A stretch of 12,205 bases of DNA from Chlamydiota bacterium (lineage in GTDB: Bacteria > Chlamydiota > Chlamydiia > Chlamydiales > SM23-39): contig JAJFMM010000157.1 in assembly GCA_021772165.1 (NCBI GenBank), forward strand, positions 1-12,205. The letters run 5' to 3'. Made by a program: the position numbers and the translations under genes. Positions 1 to 6,818 of this stretch are shown here, piece after piece. The notes under the pieces were generated by a model. That model saw nothing but the letters and a program-made list of their open reading frames with translations, had not been told where the DNA came from and made no database searches. Positions within the stretch are counted from its first letter, which is position 1. Every line of letters begins with the position of its first letter.

Positions 1-530
1 TGCATTCGCTCAAAATTCCAGGCGGATTGAGTCTTCTGACTTATGGAAGCACGAAAAAGCCTGTGACGGGTCTCGATCAGATCCCGCGCGATGAGTGGCC
101 CAATGTCCCTGTCGTTTTTCAAACGTACCATCTGATGGTGACGATGTGGGGGTTGATGTTTCTTATCGCCATGCTCGGTTTCTGGTACTGGAGGAAGGGG
201 ACGCTGGAGAAAAAGCGATGGCTTCTCTGGCCAATGGTTTTTTCTGTCTTTTTTCCGCATGTTGCATTGCAGACAGGCTGGATCTCGACGGAAATGGGTC
301 GGCAGCCTTGGCTTGTCTGGAAAGTTTTACGTACGAGCGACGGCGTATCGACCGTGATCAATGCGGGACAAGTCGCAGGGTCGATCACGATGTTTCTGAT
401 GATCTACTTCCTTCTGCTCGCCCTCTTTATTTTCTTGCTCAATCACAAGATCAAGCATGGTCCGGAAGATCTCTCATCGAGACCTGATGAACTGATCTAC
501 CGCAATATCTACCCAAAACAGAAAGGTTAG
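1..530 (+). CDS. cydA: Cytochrome bd ubiquinol oxidase subunit I, C-terminal part (partial at window start)
   Basis: Only the last 175 codons are present; the frame is open from base 3 and the true start lies before the window. Subunit I carries the haems and the quinol site of cytochrome bd, a high-affinity terminal oxidase of the inner membrane. Seen: the segment PNVPVVFQTYHLMV, matching the CydA region that contains the haem b558 methionine ligand, and GWISTEMGRQPW, the hallmark GWxxxExGRQPW motif containing the conserved glutamate near haem b595. Three hydrophobic membrane segments are visible: one around the LMVTMWGLMF stretch, one around LLWPMVFSVFF, and a last one (ITMFLMIYFLLLALFIFLL) before a short charged tail. 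It is followed after 4 bases by cydB, so the two are co-transcribed. The visible part contains no frameshift or unusual residue. A TTG at 27 is in frame but is internal to the gene, not a start. Confidence 0.96.
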   Translation, partial: HSLKIPGGLSLLTYGSTKKPVTGLDQIPRDEWPNVPVVFQTYHLMVTMWGLMFLIAMLGFWYWRKGTLEKKRWLLWPMVFSVFFPHVALQTGWISTEMGRQPWLVWKVLRTSDGVSTVINAGQVAGSITMFLMIYFLLLALFIFLLNHKIKHGPEDLSSRPDELIYRNIYPKQKG

Positions 531-534
531 AAAG

Positions 535-1554
535 ATGGATTTAGAGACAGCTTGGTATCTTGTCATGGGACTTTCCGTTCTGATGTACACCGTTCTCGAT
601 GGGTTTGACCTGGGAGTGGGTGCTCTGCATCTTTGTGCGAAGACAGATGAGCAGAGAAGGATTTTCATCAACGCGATCGGCCCTGTATGGGATGGAAACG
701 AAGTCTGGATCGTGATTGTTATGGGAGGTCTTTTTGCTGGCTTTCCCAACGCGTATGCGACTATTTTTTCCGGATTTTATACCCTGCTCATGTTTCTTAT
801 TGCCGGACTGATGTTTCGCGCTGCCGCGATTGAATTTCGCAGTAAAACGGCATCAAAAATCTGGAGACAGATCTGGGATTGCATCTTTTTTGTTTCGAGT
901 ATTCTGGTTGGCTTTGTGATTGGAGTGATCCTCGGCAATTTGATCCTTGGAGTGCCTATTGACTCGGAGCAGAATTTCGTCGGGACCTTCGCTGACTTCT
1001 TCCGTCCTTACGCGATACTCGTAGGTCTGCTAGCGCTCTCTCTTTTCGCTATGCATGGAGCGATCTATCTCTACATGAAGACCGATGGCGAGGCGCATCA
1101 AGTGGTGAGGAAATGGATTCTGCCCTCAATCATCGTCTTTGTGCTCTTTTTTGCGACAACAACGGCTGCGACTTTGATCAATCTTCCCTATATGTTTCAG
1201 CCGCATCTCAAAAATCCGGTGCTCTGGATTTTGCCGATTTTGGCAATCGCTGCCATCATCAATATTCCGATACAGGTGAAAAGAGATCGCGGAGGATGGG
1301 CGTTCATCTCATCTTGCGTCAGTATTCTGCTTCTACTCTGCCTGTTCCATATCGGGACGTTTCCCTACATCCTGCATTCGACTGTCGACCCGGATACAAA
1401 CAGCCTAACGATCTACAACACGGCAGCGACGCCTAAAACGCTACGCATTTTGCTGACCGTGGTTGCCATTGGCGTGCCGATGGTCTTGTCGTACGGGTTT
1501 CTGGTCTACCGGATCTTCAGAGGTAAAGTGCGACTCGATTCATCTAGCTATTAG
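535..1554 (+). CDS. cydB: Cytochrome bd ubiquinol oxidase subunit II
   Basis: A 339-residue polytopic membrane protein, normal length for CydB, the partner of CydA that stabilises the haem core. Seen: an N-terminal LDGFDLGVGAL (about residues 21-31), then GPVWDGNEVWIV (49-60), the strongest CydB signature, and further hydrophobic helices through to VPMVLSYGFLVYRIF near the C-terminus; GNLILGVPID lies in the middle loop. The ATG at 535 is four bases after the cydA stop, and AAAG of the cydA end serves as a weak ribosome binding site, suggesting translational coupling. The TAG stop (1552-1554) overlaps the TAA stop of the opposite-strand exonuclease. No small CydX-like frame was recognised after it. 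The two subunits together give aerobic respiration at low oxygen. Confidence 0.96.
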   Translation: MDLETAWYLVMGLSVLMYTVLDGFDLGVGALHLCAKTDEQRRIFINAIGPVWDGNEVWIVIVMGGLFAGFPNAYATIFSGFYTLLMFLIAGLMFRAAAIEFRSKTASKIWRQIWDCIFFVSSILVGFVIGVILGNLILGVPIDSEQNFVGTFADFFRPYAILVGLLALSLFAMHGAIYLYMKTDGEAHQVVRKWILPSIIVFVLFFATTTAATLINLPYMFQPHLKNPVLWILPILAIAAIINIPIQVKRDRGGWAFISSCVSILLLLCLFHIGTFPYILHSTVDPDTNSLTIYNTAATPKTLRILLTVVAIGVPMVLSYGFLVYRIFRGKVRLDSSSY

Positions 1555-2153
1555 TGTGAGATAGGAGAGGACTGGGGAAATCCCACGACCGCTTGGTAGC
1601 AGAGAAAGAGATGGTTGACGCCATTCATGGCGCGATGAGGCTTTTCTTCGCATGCCAGCTGGTAGTGGGATGCGATTAGATCTTTCGAGACGCCGACCTC
1701 CCAGGGCAAAGGTCCTTCGCCTTTTTTTGCCTTCGTCATAGAAAGCGCCCAGAACATCGACGCGAGATCGAGCCAATGATAGGGCCAGCTGAGTAGTTCC
1801 TGAGTGTCTGCATCGATCAGTTGAGAGAAATAGACGCGGTCGAAAGAGGGGTTTTGACAGATGAAAACAGCCTGTTTACGGCGGATGCCCCACTTGGCAA
1901 AGAGATCGATGATCTGCTGAGAGGTGTGGCGAATTGAGCGCCCGTTTTTCACCTCGTCCCAGGTAAAGCCGTTGACCCTCAAACTTTCTTGGTCGCTCTT
2001 TTCCCAGGCCTCGATGGGCTGGGTAACGAGACTTTGAAAATTTTCTTTTACCTCGCCCGTACTCAGATCTACGATCTTGAAGGCGATTTCAAGAATTTTA
2101 TGTATCTGTGGATTGAGACCGTTGGCCTCTATATCGAGAAATACCCCAAGCAC
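1551..2153 (-). CDS. DnaQ-like 3'-5' exonuclease family protein with altered motif III
   Basis: A 200-residue DEDD-family (RNase T/DnaQ) exonuclease fold. Seen: motif I as FLDIEANGL with Asp7 and Glu9; a following ILEIAFKIVD strand typical of the family; motif II as QNPSFDR with Asp105; and a motif III region PHRAMNGVNH around His173. In active relatives this last motif is HxAxxDA, with a metal-binding Asp five residues after His. Here that place is Gly178, preceded by Asn177, so the fourth acidic ligand appears to be absent. The start is GTG at 2153 with AGGTGA four bases upstream; no ATG or other NTG lies between it and the upstream in-frame stop at 2174-2172. Its own promoter candidate sits just upstream and diverges from nusB. 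It could process RNA or DNA ends, be a proofreading subunit relative, or be inactive; the substrate cannot be told from sequence. Confidence 0.85.
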   Translation of the reverse strand: MLGVFLDIEANGLNPQIHKILEIAFKIVDLSTGEVKENFQSLVTQPIEAWEKSDQESLRVNGFTWDEVKNGRSIRHTSQQIIDLFAKWGIRRKQAVFICQNPSFDRVYFSQLIDADTQELLSWPYHWLDLASMFWALSMTKAKKGEGPLPWEVGVSKDLIASHYQLACEEKPHRAMNGVNHLFLCYQAVVGFPQSSPISH

Positions 2154-2178
2154 GTTGTCACCTATATCTACTTAAAAG

Positions 2179-2207
2179 AAGATAGCAACGATCTTTAATG
2201 CATTCAA
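2179..2207 (-). promoter_or_regulatory. Sigma70-type promoter candidate for the exonuclease gene
   Basis: On the minus strand a -35 TTGAAT (2207-2202) and a -10 TATCTT (2184-2179) are separated by 17 bases, giving a predicted transcript start near 2172 and a leader of about 19 bases before the GTG start. Both boxes deviate from consensus at two positions (TTGACA, TATAAT). Confidence 0.5.
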
Positions 2208-2221
2208 GAGAACTTTATTCT

Positions 2222-2250
2222 TTTATTTACACGAAGGTGTGTGGTAGAAT
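2222..2250 (+). promoter_or_regulatory. Extended -10 promoter candidate for the nusB-murB-PHP operon
   Basis: TAGAAT (2245-2250) is preceded by TG at 2242-2243, an extended -10 (TGnTAGAAT). A weak A/T-rich -35 (TTTATT, 2222-2227) lies 17 bases upstream. The predicted transcript start near 2257 leaves a very short leader, with GGAG at 2261-2264 ahead of the ATG at 2271. It is divergent from the exonuclease promoter in the same intergenic region. Confidence 0.5.
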
Positions 2251-2270
2251 CTCTCTGCTTGGAGAATACT

Positions 2271-2717
2271 ATGGCCCTTCCGCTACAAAAATTTAGAGAA
2301 ATGGTGTTTCAGATGCTTTTCTGCTGTGAGTTTTCCAGCAGCGAGGAAGCTGACGTTGCCGCTATGTTGATGCATGAGCTGAAAGTGCCTAAAAAGGTCG
2401 CTCTTGAGGCGTATCAACGCGTACAGACGGTTATGGAACGCTTTCCTGAGATTGACGAGAAAATTTCTCAAGCATCTACTGAATACCAGTTTGAGCGGAT
2501 CTCAAGAATTGAAAAAAACATTTTGCGTCTTGGCCTCTTCGAGCTATTCTATGACGAGACCGTCCCTTGGAAGGTTGCGATAGCAGAGGCAATCAGGCTG
2601 TGTAGAAAATTCGGAACGCCTGAAAGCGCTCATTTCGTTAATGCGATTCTAGACTCGATTTACAAAGGCTCCTCATCATGTCCATCGATGAGCACTTCCT
2701 TAGCGGAAAACTCTTAA
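2271..2717 (+). CDS. nusB: Transcription antitermination factor NusB
   Basis: A 148-residue all-helical RNA-binding factor that with NusE (S10) binds boxA in rRNA leaders and supports antitermination and rRNA folding. Seen: N-terminal LQKFREMVFQMLFCCEF, which fits the first NusB helix region (usually ARxxAxQxLYxxE), and the C-terminal signature RIEKNILRLGLFEL followed by VPWKVAIAEAIRLCRKFGTPESAHFVNAILD, which matches the family closely. The ATG at 2271 is chosen over an in-frame GTG at 2241 because GGAG sits six bases before it and the GTG lies within the proposed promoter. The C-terminal tail after YKG overlaps the first 40 bases of murB, so the two are translationally coupled. First gene of a three-gene operon. 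Confidence 0.93.
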   Translation: MALPLQKFREMVFQMLFCCEFSSSEEADVAAMLMHELKVPKKVALEAYQRVQTVMERFPEIDEKISQASTEYQFERISRIEKNILRLGLFELFYDETVPWKVAIAEAIRLCRKFGTPESAHFVNAILDSIYKGSSSCPSMSTSLAENS

Positions 2718-3547
2718 GCTCTCTGTCAACGTTTGCAATAGGTGGCCCCGCCCGCTACTATTTCGAAGCAAGACAGATCTCTCATGCTAAAGAAGCCCTA
2801 GAGTGGGCTCGGCAAAAAAGCATTCCTGTCTTTGTTCTAGGAAGGGGATCAAATTCCCTTTTCGACGATCGAGGCTTCGACGGTCTAGTCCTTCATAACA
2901 GAATTGATTTTTGTGAATTCTCTGAGAGCTCAGTCTACGTTGGCGCTGGATACAATTTCTCCCTACTCGGAGTACAGACGGCGAGACGAGGATTCTCTGG
3001 ATTGGAGTTTGCCTCGGGGATTCCCGGCTCTGTCGGCGGTGCTGTTTTCATGAATGCAGGTGCGAATCTCCGCGAGACGTGCGAGCCTTTGAGTGAAGTG
3101 CTCTATCTCGATGAGAGTGGCGAAGAGAGAGTATTTGAGAAAAAGGATCTTGTTTTTTCCTACCGCACCTCACCGTTTCAGAAGAGACGAGGCTGCATCC
3201 TGGCGGCTCGCTTCGAGCTGGAGGAGAAGGAGGGCGCCCGTAAGTCGCAGCTAGAGATTGTAGACTACCGGATGAAAACGCAGCCTTACAAAGAGAAGAG
3301 CGTCGGCTGTATCTTTCGCAACCCCTCTGCAAAATCCTCAGCAGGAGCGCTCATTGAGAAGTGCGGATTGAAGGGCGCGACATGCGGCGGAGCGCAAGTC
3401 TCAACGCTCCATGCAAATTTTATCATCAACGCAGAGCAAGCGAGCTCATCGGATGTTCTTGCTCTGATCGAAAAAATTCAGGAAACAGTGGCTAAAGAGA
3501 GCGGCGTTCATCTTGAGACAGAAGTACGAAAGGTAGATTTTTCATGA
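2678..3547 (+). CDS. murB: UDP-N-acetylenolpyruvoylglucosamine reductase (MurB)
   Basis: FAD- and NADPH-dependent enzyme that reduces enolpyruvyl-UDP-GlcNAc to UDP-MurNAc in the cytoplasm, the second committed step of peptidoglycan precursor synthesis. At 289 residues it has the length of the shorter (type II) MurBs. Seen: TFAIGGPARYY at 18-28; FAD-binding LGRGSNSLFDD at 54-64; GIPGSVGGAVFMNAGA at 114-129; SYRTSPF with the substrate Arg163; GCIFRNP at 210-216; and the C-terminal TEVRKV with Glu282, the third catalytic residue. The proton donor, serine in E. coli MurB, is Cys211 here, a substitution I believe occurs in other MurBs. AAAGG at 2664-2668 gives a plausible ribosome binding site. 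The start overlaps nusB and the stop overlaps the next gene as ATGA. Its presence shows that cell-wall precursor synthesis is retained. Confidence 0.95.
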   Translation: MSIDEHFLSGKLLSSLSTFAIGGPARYYFEARQISHAKEALEWARQKSIPVFVLGRGSNSLFDDRGFDGLVLHNRIDFCEFSESSVYVGAGYNFSLLGVQTARRGFSGLEFASGIPGSVGGAVFMNAGANLRETCEPLSEVLYLDESGEERVFEKKDLVFSYRTSPFQKRRGCILAARFELEEKEGARKSQLEIVDYRMKTQPYKEKSVGCIFRNPSAKSSAGALIEKCGLKGATCGGAQVSTLHANFIINAEQASSSDVLALIEKIQETVAKESGVHLETEVRKVDFS

Positions 3548-4371
3548 CAGATTTTCGAGCTGACCTCCATTGCCATACCAACTGTTCTGATGGCTCTGAT
3601 GACCCTTTCACACTCCTCGACATAGCAAAAGAAGCCGGATTGTCAGGGCTCTCCATCACAGATCACGACACGATACACGCCTATACACCGGAGCTCTATG
3701 CGAAAGCCAAAGAGCTGGGTATCGAGCTGCTCATTGGCACAGAGATCTCGACCGAATTCGAAGGACTGACAGTACATATTCTCGCCTATGGATTCAATGA
3801 AACGCTGCAGGACTTTCTAGATGAGGCGGTCCAAAAGAGGCAGGAGCGCAATCGGCAGATTCTTCTCAAGCTGAAGAAAAAGGGAATCATCATCGACGAA
3901 GAGGAGCTGCGCCGGCACGGCCCGGATCAGATCATCGGCAGGCCGCACATTGCCACTGTGCTCTTGGAGCGGGGAGTGGTCTCTTCGATTCAAGAGGCCT
4001 TTGAGCGCTACCTGAAAGATACGGCAACCTGCTATGCAATCGGCGGGAAATTCACCCCTCTCGATGCGATCAGAGCGATTCAGCGAGCTAAGGGAAAAGC
4101 GGTGATCGCACATCCGCACGTTCTGAAGAAGGGGCGTTTTTTACGCGAGCTTCTGAGCCATCCGTTCGATGGAATCGAATGTCACTATGGACGGCTACAC
4201 AGAGAGCAGGAAAAGCCCTGGATCAAAATCGCTAAGGAGAAGGGCTGGATTGAGACAGGGGGCTCCGACTATCACGGAAAGCTACGACCCTACATCCAAC
4301 TCGGCTGTTCTTGGGTCGGCGAAGAAACTTTTAGAAAGCTTCTGGATAATTCTATCCTGCCACCGCGTTAG
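3544..4371 (+). CDS. PHP-domain metal-dependent phosphoesterase (RNase AM/YciV-like)
   Basis: A 275-residue stand-alone PHP domain. Seen metal-ligand motifs in order: DLHCHTNCSDG (7-17), ITDHDT (38-43), IGTEIS (64-69), VHILAYG (77-83), GRPHIA (132-137), IAHPH (188-192) and GGSDYHG (239-245), a complete set for the trinuclear PHP site. Order and length match the YciV/TrpH family, whose E. coli member (RNase AM) is known for hydrolysing nucleoside 3',5'-bisphosphates and trimming 5' ends of RNA. That activity is inferred by family. The start overlaps the murB stop by four bases (ATGA). The last residues (SILPPR) and the TAG stop lie within a palindromic repeat element that begins at 4351, so the natural C-terminus has probably been reshaped by it. 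Confidence 0.9.
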   Translation: MTDFRADLHCHTNCSDGSDDPFTLLDIAKEAGLSGLSITDHDTIHAYTPELYAKAKELGIELLIGTEISTEFEGLTVHILAYGFNETLQDFLDEAVQKRQERNRQILLKLKKKGIIIDEEELRRHGPDQIIGRPHIATVLLERGVVSSIQEAFERYLKDTATCYAIGGKFTPLDAIRAIQRAKGKAVIAHPHVLKKGRFLRELLSHPFDGIECHYGRLHREQEKPWIKIAKEKGWIETGGSDYHGKLRPYIQLGCSWVGEETFRKLLDNSILPPR

Positions 4372-4531
4372 CGGTGATCCTGCCCGCGCAGCGGATCCTG
4401 AAGCTGCGTTAGCAGCCATCCTGTTCTGATTTTTGAAAAACATCTCTGTTTGTCCTGAAGAAACAACAAGATCGGCTCTGCCGATACAGGATCCGCTGCG
4501 CGGGCAGGATCGCCTACGGCGGCAGGATAGA
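4351..4531. repeat. Palindrome-rich inverted-repeat element between convergent genes
   Basis: The element fills the gap between the PHP and methyltransferase genes. A perfect 25-base inverted repeat pairs 4376-4400 with 4487-4511, and an outer perfect 11-base pair joins TCTATCCTGCC (4351-4361) with GGCAGGATAGA (4521-4531). Between the linkers (ATCCTG on the left arm, CAGGAT on the right) sit small hairpins: ACCGC-GTTA-GCGGT, CCGC-GCA-GCGG, GCTGC-GTTA-GCAGC, ATCGGC-TCT-GCCGAT, CCGC-TGC-GCGG and CGCC-TAC-GGCG. The hairpins occupying matching places in the two arms differ in sequence while the linkers are the same. No long T-tract is present, but such structure could end transcription from both sides. 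The left edge encodes the last PHP residues and the right edge stops six bases short of the methyltransferase stop. Confidence 0.85.
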
Positions 4532-4536
4532 AATTT

Positions 4537-5124
4537 TCAGGCGGTTGAGCGAATCCAAAGAAGAGACGGCGAAGCGCCACGGTTAAGCCATCGATGGTGG
4601 CAAACCTGCCAGCGCTCTGAGGGGAGCTTTTCCGCCCACTCCAAAACAGCATCTTCCTCTTTTTTACCCTCCGGATGACCTGGGTAGCAGGTGATCGAGA
4701 GCGCGCCTTGCTCCGGTGTGAGGAGGGTGATCGCTTTCTCTAAACTCGAAAGCGTCGAAGGCGTCATTGTTGTAATGCTTTTGTCCGCTCCAGGAAGATA
4801 ACCCAGATTGTAAACGATGAGCTTAGGTGGTAGCGGCAGCGGTATCTGATCGATCTCCGAGTGACAGCGACGGTGAAAGAGCACTCTTTCTAGATGTTCT
4901 TCGGTAAGCGCCTGCTTGAGGAGCGAATCCGTTTTCTCCAGAGCACTGCTCTGAATGTCAAAGCCGAGGATGAGGCTGTCGGGATGGTTCAAAAGAAGCT
5001 TGGCCAGAGCCAGCGTATCATAGCCATTGCCGCAAGTGGCATCAATGGCGATATCGCCGGCAGAGAGATGGGCTCTCCAGTAAGCGTGGGCTAAAGCGAT
5101 GTGGGGCGGGTTTCTTTCTTTCAT
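4537..5124 (-). CDS. mnmM: Class I SAM methyltransferase of the MnmM (YtqB) family
   Basis: A 195-residue Rossmann-fold methyltransferase. Seen: motif I DATCGNGYDT (28-37), the acidic end of strand 2 GFDIQ (54-58), the family-specific NLGYLPGADKSITT (106-119), and YPGHPEGKKEEDAV (147-160). These are the signatures of the former 'putative rRNA methylase' family (YtqB), shown in Bacillus to be MnmM, which methylates nm5U to mnm5U at the wobble position of tRNA. The tRNA role here is inferred from the family. No good Shine-Dalgarno precedes the ATG at 5124. It is divergent from nadB, with 38 bases between the two starts, and convergent with the PHP gene across the palindromic element. Confidence 0.85.
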   Translation of the reverse strand: MKERNPPHIALAHAYWRAHLSAGDIAIDATCGNGYDTLALAKLLLNHPDSLILGFDIQSSALEKTDSLLKQALTEEHLERVLFHRRCHSEIDQIPLPLPPKLIVYNLGYLPGADKSITTMTPSTLSSLEKAITLLTPEQGALSITCYPGHPEGKKEEDAVLEWAEKLPSERWQVCHHRWLNRGASPSLLWIRSTA

Positions 5125-5133
5125 ATGTTCAGC

Positions 5134-5139
5134 TAGAAT
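5134..5139 (+). promoter_or_regulatory. Weak -10 candidate for nadB in the divergent 38-base gap
   Basis: TAGAAT lies 23 bases before the nadB ATG, which would put the transcript start near 5146. No convincing -35 is seen 16-18 bases upstream; that stretch is the pyrimidine-rich start of the methyltransferase gene. This is a guess based on position. Confidence 0.25.
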
Positions 5140-5162
5140 AACGTTCCTATTGGGAAAGATCC

Positions 5163-6695
5163 ATGAAAAGTTGTGATCTGTTGGTTATCGGTTGCGGAAT
5201 CGCAGGCTCATCGCTCGCTCTGCAGCTTGCGAAAAAAGGTCTACACGTCATCGTCCTCACCTCCTCTAAAAACCCACTGGAGTCGAACTCCTCATGGGCG
5301 CAGGGCGGAATCGCATTTTCCGGCCAGGGAGATACCCCTGAACTATTTGCCAAAGACATCTTTGAGGCGGGCGCCGGGCTCTGCAACCCTGCTGCAGTTG
5401 AGCTGCTAGCCAGCCGCGGCCCGAGACTCGTTCAGGAATTTTTAATCGATACCCTTGGCATCACCTTTGAGCCCACTCTGACAAGAGAGGCGGCTCACTG
5501 CATGCCGAGAATTCTGCATGCTAAAGATACGACAGGACGAGCCATTGCGGAATCGATGATGGCCGCGATGACAGCTGAGCCGAACATCGAGATATTGACG
5601 CAGCACACCGCCATTGATCTGATCACACTCTCGCACCACTCGGAGCAGAATTCAGACATCTATCTTCCCTCCACCTGCGTCGGCGCCTATGTCTTCGCAG
5701 AAGAAGCGAAGCTCGTGAAGAAAATTTTTGCGAAAGAGACCGTTTTGGCAACGGGGGGGCTCGGCGAGGTTTATCTGCACACGAGCAATCCGAGCGAGGC
5801 GCGAGGCGACGGCATCGCCATGGCGTATCGAGCAGGTGCTCGCATCATGAATATGGAGTATGTGCAGTTCCACCCGACAACACTCTATCTGCCGGGCAAA
5901 AGGCGCTTTCTTCTGTCGGAAGCTCTGCGAGGTGAAGGCGCGCAGCTGCTCAATTCTCGCCTGCAGCCATTCATGCAGAGTTATCATGAGAAAAAAGAGC
6001 TCGCTCCGCGCGATGTGGTCGCACGCGCTATCTTCGGCGAAATGCTCACCTCATCTTCCGAGCATCTCTGGCTCGACATGACGGCTAAAAAACCCGATTG
6101 GCTTAAAGATCGCTTTCCTCTGCTCACAAGCGCCTGCCGAGCGCATGGCTTTGATTTGGCACACGAGCCCGTGCCGATTGTTCCGGCAGCGCACTACAGC
6201 TGCGGAGGTGTCGCCGTTGACCTGCAGGGCCGCACCACCATCGCCCGCTTGAGAGCGATCGGAGAGGTGTCATGCACAGGACTCCATGGCGCCAACCGCC
6301 TCGCATCCACATCTCTACTCGAAGGTCTCGTCTGGGCATCGGCCGCCGCAGAAGAGCTGCTCTCCGGTTGGAGCCAACGGAGTGATTACTTTCCTCCCGT
6401 CAGAGAGTGGCAGATGAGCGATGAGAAAGCCGACTCTGCGCTCTTGCAGCAGGACTGGATCTCGATCAAGCAGACAATGTGGAACTATGTCGGCCTGGTT
6501 CGTGGAAAAGATCGCCTCCAAAGGGCGCTTAAGATGCTGCGCGAGCTGCAGTGGGAGATCGATTCTTTCTACGAGAAAGCCGCCATCTCAAGCGAACTGA
6601 TCGGTCTTCGTAACGGAATTTTGACCGCATCGCTCATCACTCAAGGGGCTTGGCGAAATAAAAATTCACTTGGTTGTCATTATCGGATCGACTGA
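5163..6695 (+). CDS. nadB: L-aspartate oxidase
   Basis: FAD enzyme that oxidises L-aspartate to iminoaspartate, the first step of de novo NAD synthesis; fumarate or oxygen can accept the electrons. 510 residues, close to the usual length. Seen: the dinucleotide-binding GCGIAGSSLA (10-19); SSWAQGGIAF (43-52); Glu109 in TREAAH; RILHAKDTTG (116-125); LATGGLGEVY (195-204); QFHPTT with His237; SEALRGEGA (252-260); APRDVVARAI with Arg283; AAHYSCGGV with His344; and GLHGANRLASTSLLEGLVW. The Glu, His and Arg residues expected at the active site are all present, and SEALRGEGA together with NRLASTSLLEGLVWA separates it from the SdhA/FrdA paralogues. GGGAAAG lies just before the ATG at 5163. Neither nadA nor nadC is adjacent. 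Confidence 0.94.
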   Translation: MKSCDLLVIGCGIAGSSLALQLAKKGLHVIVLTSSKNPLESNSSWAQGGIAFSGQGDTPELFAKDIFEAGAGLCNPAAVELLASRGPRLVQEFLIDTLGITFEPTLTREAAHCMPRILHAKDTTGRAIAESMMAAMTAEPNIEILTQHTAIDLITLSHHSEQNSDIYLPSTCVGAYVFAEEAKLVKKIFAKETVLATGGLGEVYLHTSNPSEARGDGIAMAYRAGARIMNMEYVQFHPTTLYLPGKRRFLLSEALRGEGAQLLNSRLQPFMQSYHEKKELAPRDVVARAIFGEMLTSSSEHLWLDMTAKKPDWLKDRFPLLTSACRAHGFDLAHEPVPIVPAAHYSCGGVAVDLQGRTTIARLRAIGEVSCTGLHGANRLASTSLLEGLVWASAAAEELLSGWSQRSDYFPPVREWQMSDEKADSALLQQDWISIKQTMWNYVGLVRGKDRLQRALKMLRELQWEIDSFYEKAAISSELIGLRNGILTASLITQGAWRNKNSLGCHYRID

Positions 6696-6716
6696 AATTC
6701 TCATTTCAGCTATGAT
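6688..6716 (+). promoter_or_regulatory. Promoter candidate for tRNA-Val and the downstream translation cluster
   Basis: -35 TCGACT (6688-6693, overlapping the end of nadB) and -10 TATGAT (6711-6716), 17 bases apart, place the transcript start near 6724, eight bases before the tRNA. A perfect 6-bp palindrome (TGAAAT-TCTC-ATTTCA, 6693-6708) lies in the spacer; it lacks a T-tract and so is not called a terminator. Confidence 0.55.
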
Positions 6717-6731
6717 CTTGCCATCATTTAC

Positions 6732-6805
6732 GGGGTATTAGCTCAGTTGGTTAGAGCGCCACGTTGACATCGTGGAGGTCAGCTGTTCGAGTCAGCTATA
6801 TCCCA
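6732..6805 (+). tRNA. tRNA-Val (anticodon GAC)
   Basis: 74-base cloverleaf. Acceptor stem GGGGTAT (6732-6738) pairs with ATATCCC (6798-6804) with one G-T pair, and the discriminator is A. D-stem is GCTC/GAGC. Anticodon stem CCACG/CGTGG encloses loop TTGACAT with anticodon GAC (6766-6768), reading GUC and GUU. T-stem AGCTG/CAGCT encloses TTCGAGT. CCA is not encoded. The 3' end is only 13 bases from the next start codon, so tRNA and mRNA are probably one transcript and tRNA 3' processing would leave an extremely short leader. GACTCGAA at 6807-6814 is the exact reverse complement of the T-loop segment TTCGAGTC (6786-6793). Confidence 0.95.
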
Positions 6806-6818
6806 AGACTCGAAAGGA

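Noticed and set aside
2241..2270. NusB start at GTG 2241
   Set aside because: It overlaps the extended -10 element, whereas ATG 2271 has GGAG at ideal spacing and begins at the conserved N-terminus.
3301..3330. Inactive MurB because serine is replaced by Cys211
   Set aside because: I believe cysteine occurs at this position in other MurB proteins and can act as proton donor; all other motifs are intact.
4169..4678. Open frames on both strands crossing the palindromic element
   Set aside because: They run through inverted-repeat sequence and antisense to recognised genes, with arginine-rich translations typical of shadow frames.
6693..6708. Terminator for nadB (TGAAAT-TCTC-ATTTCA)
   Set aside because: Only six weak pairs and no T-tract; it lies within the tRNA-Val promoter spacer.
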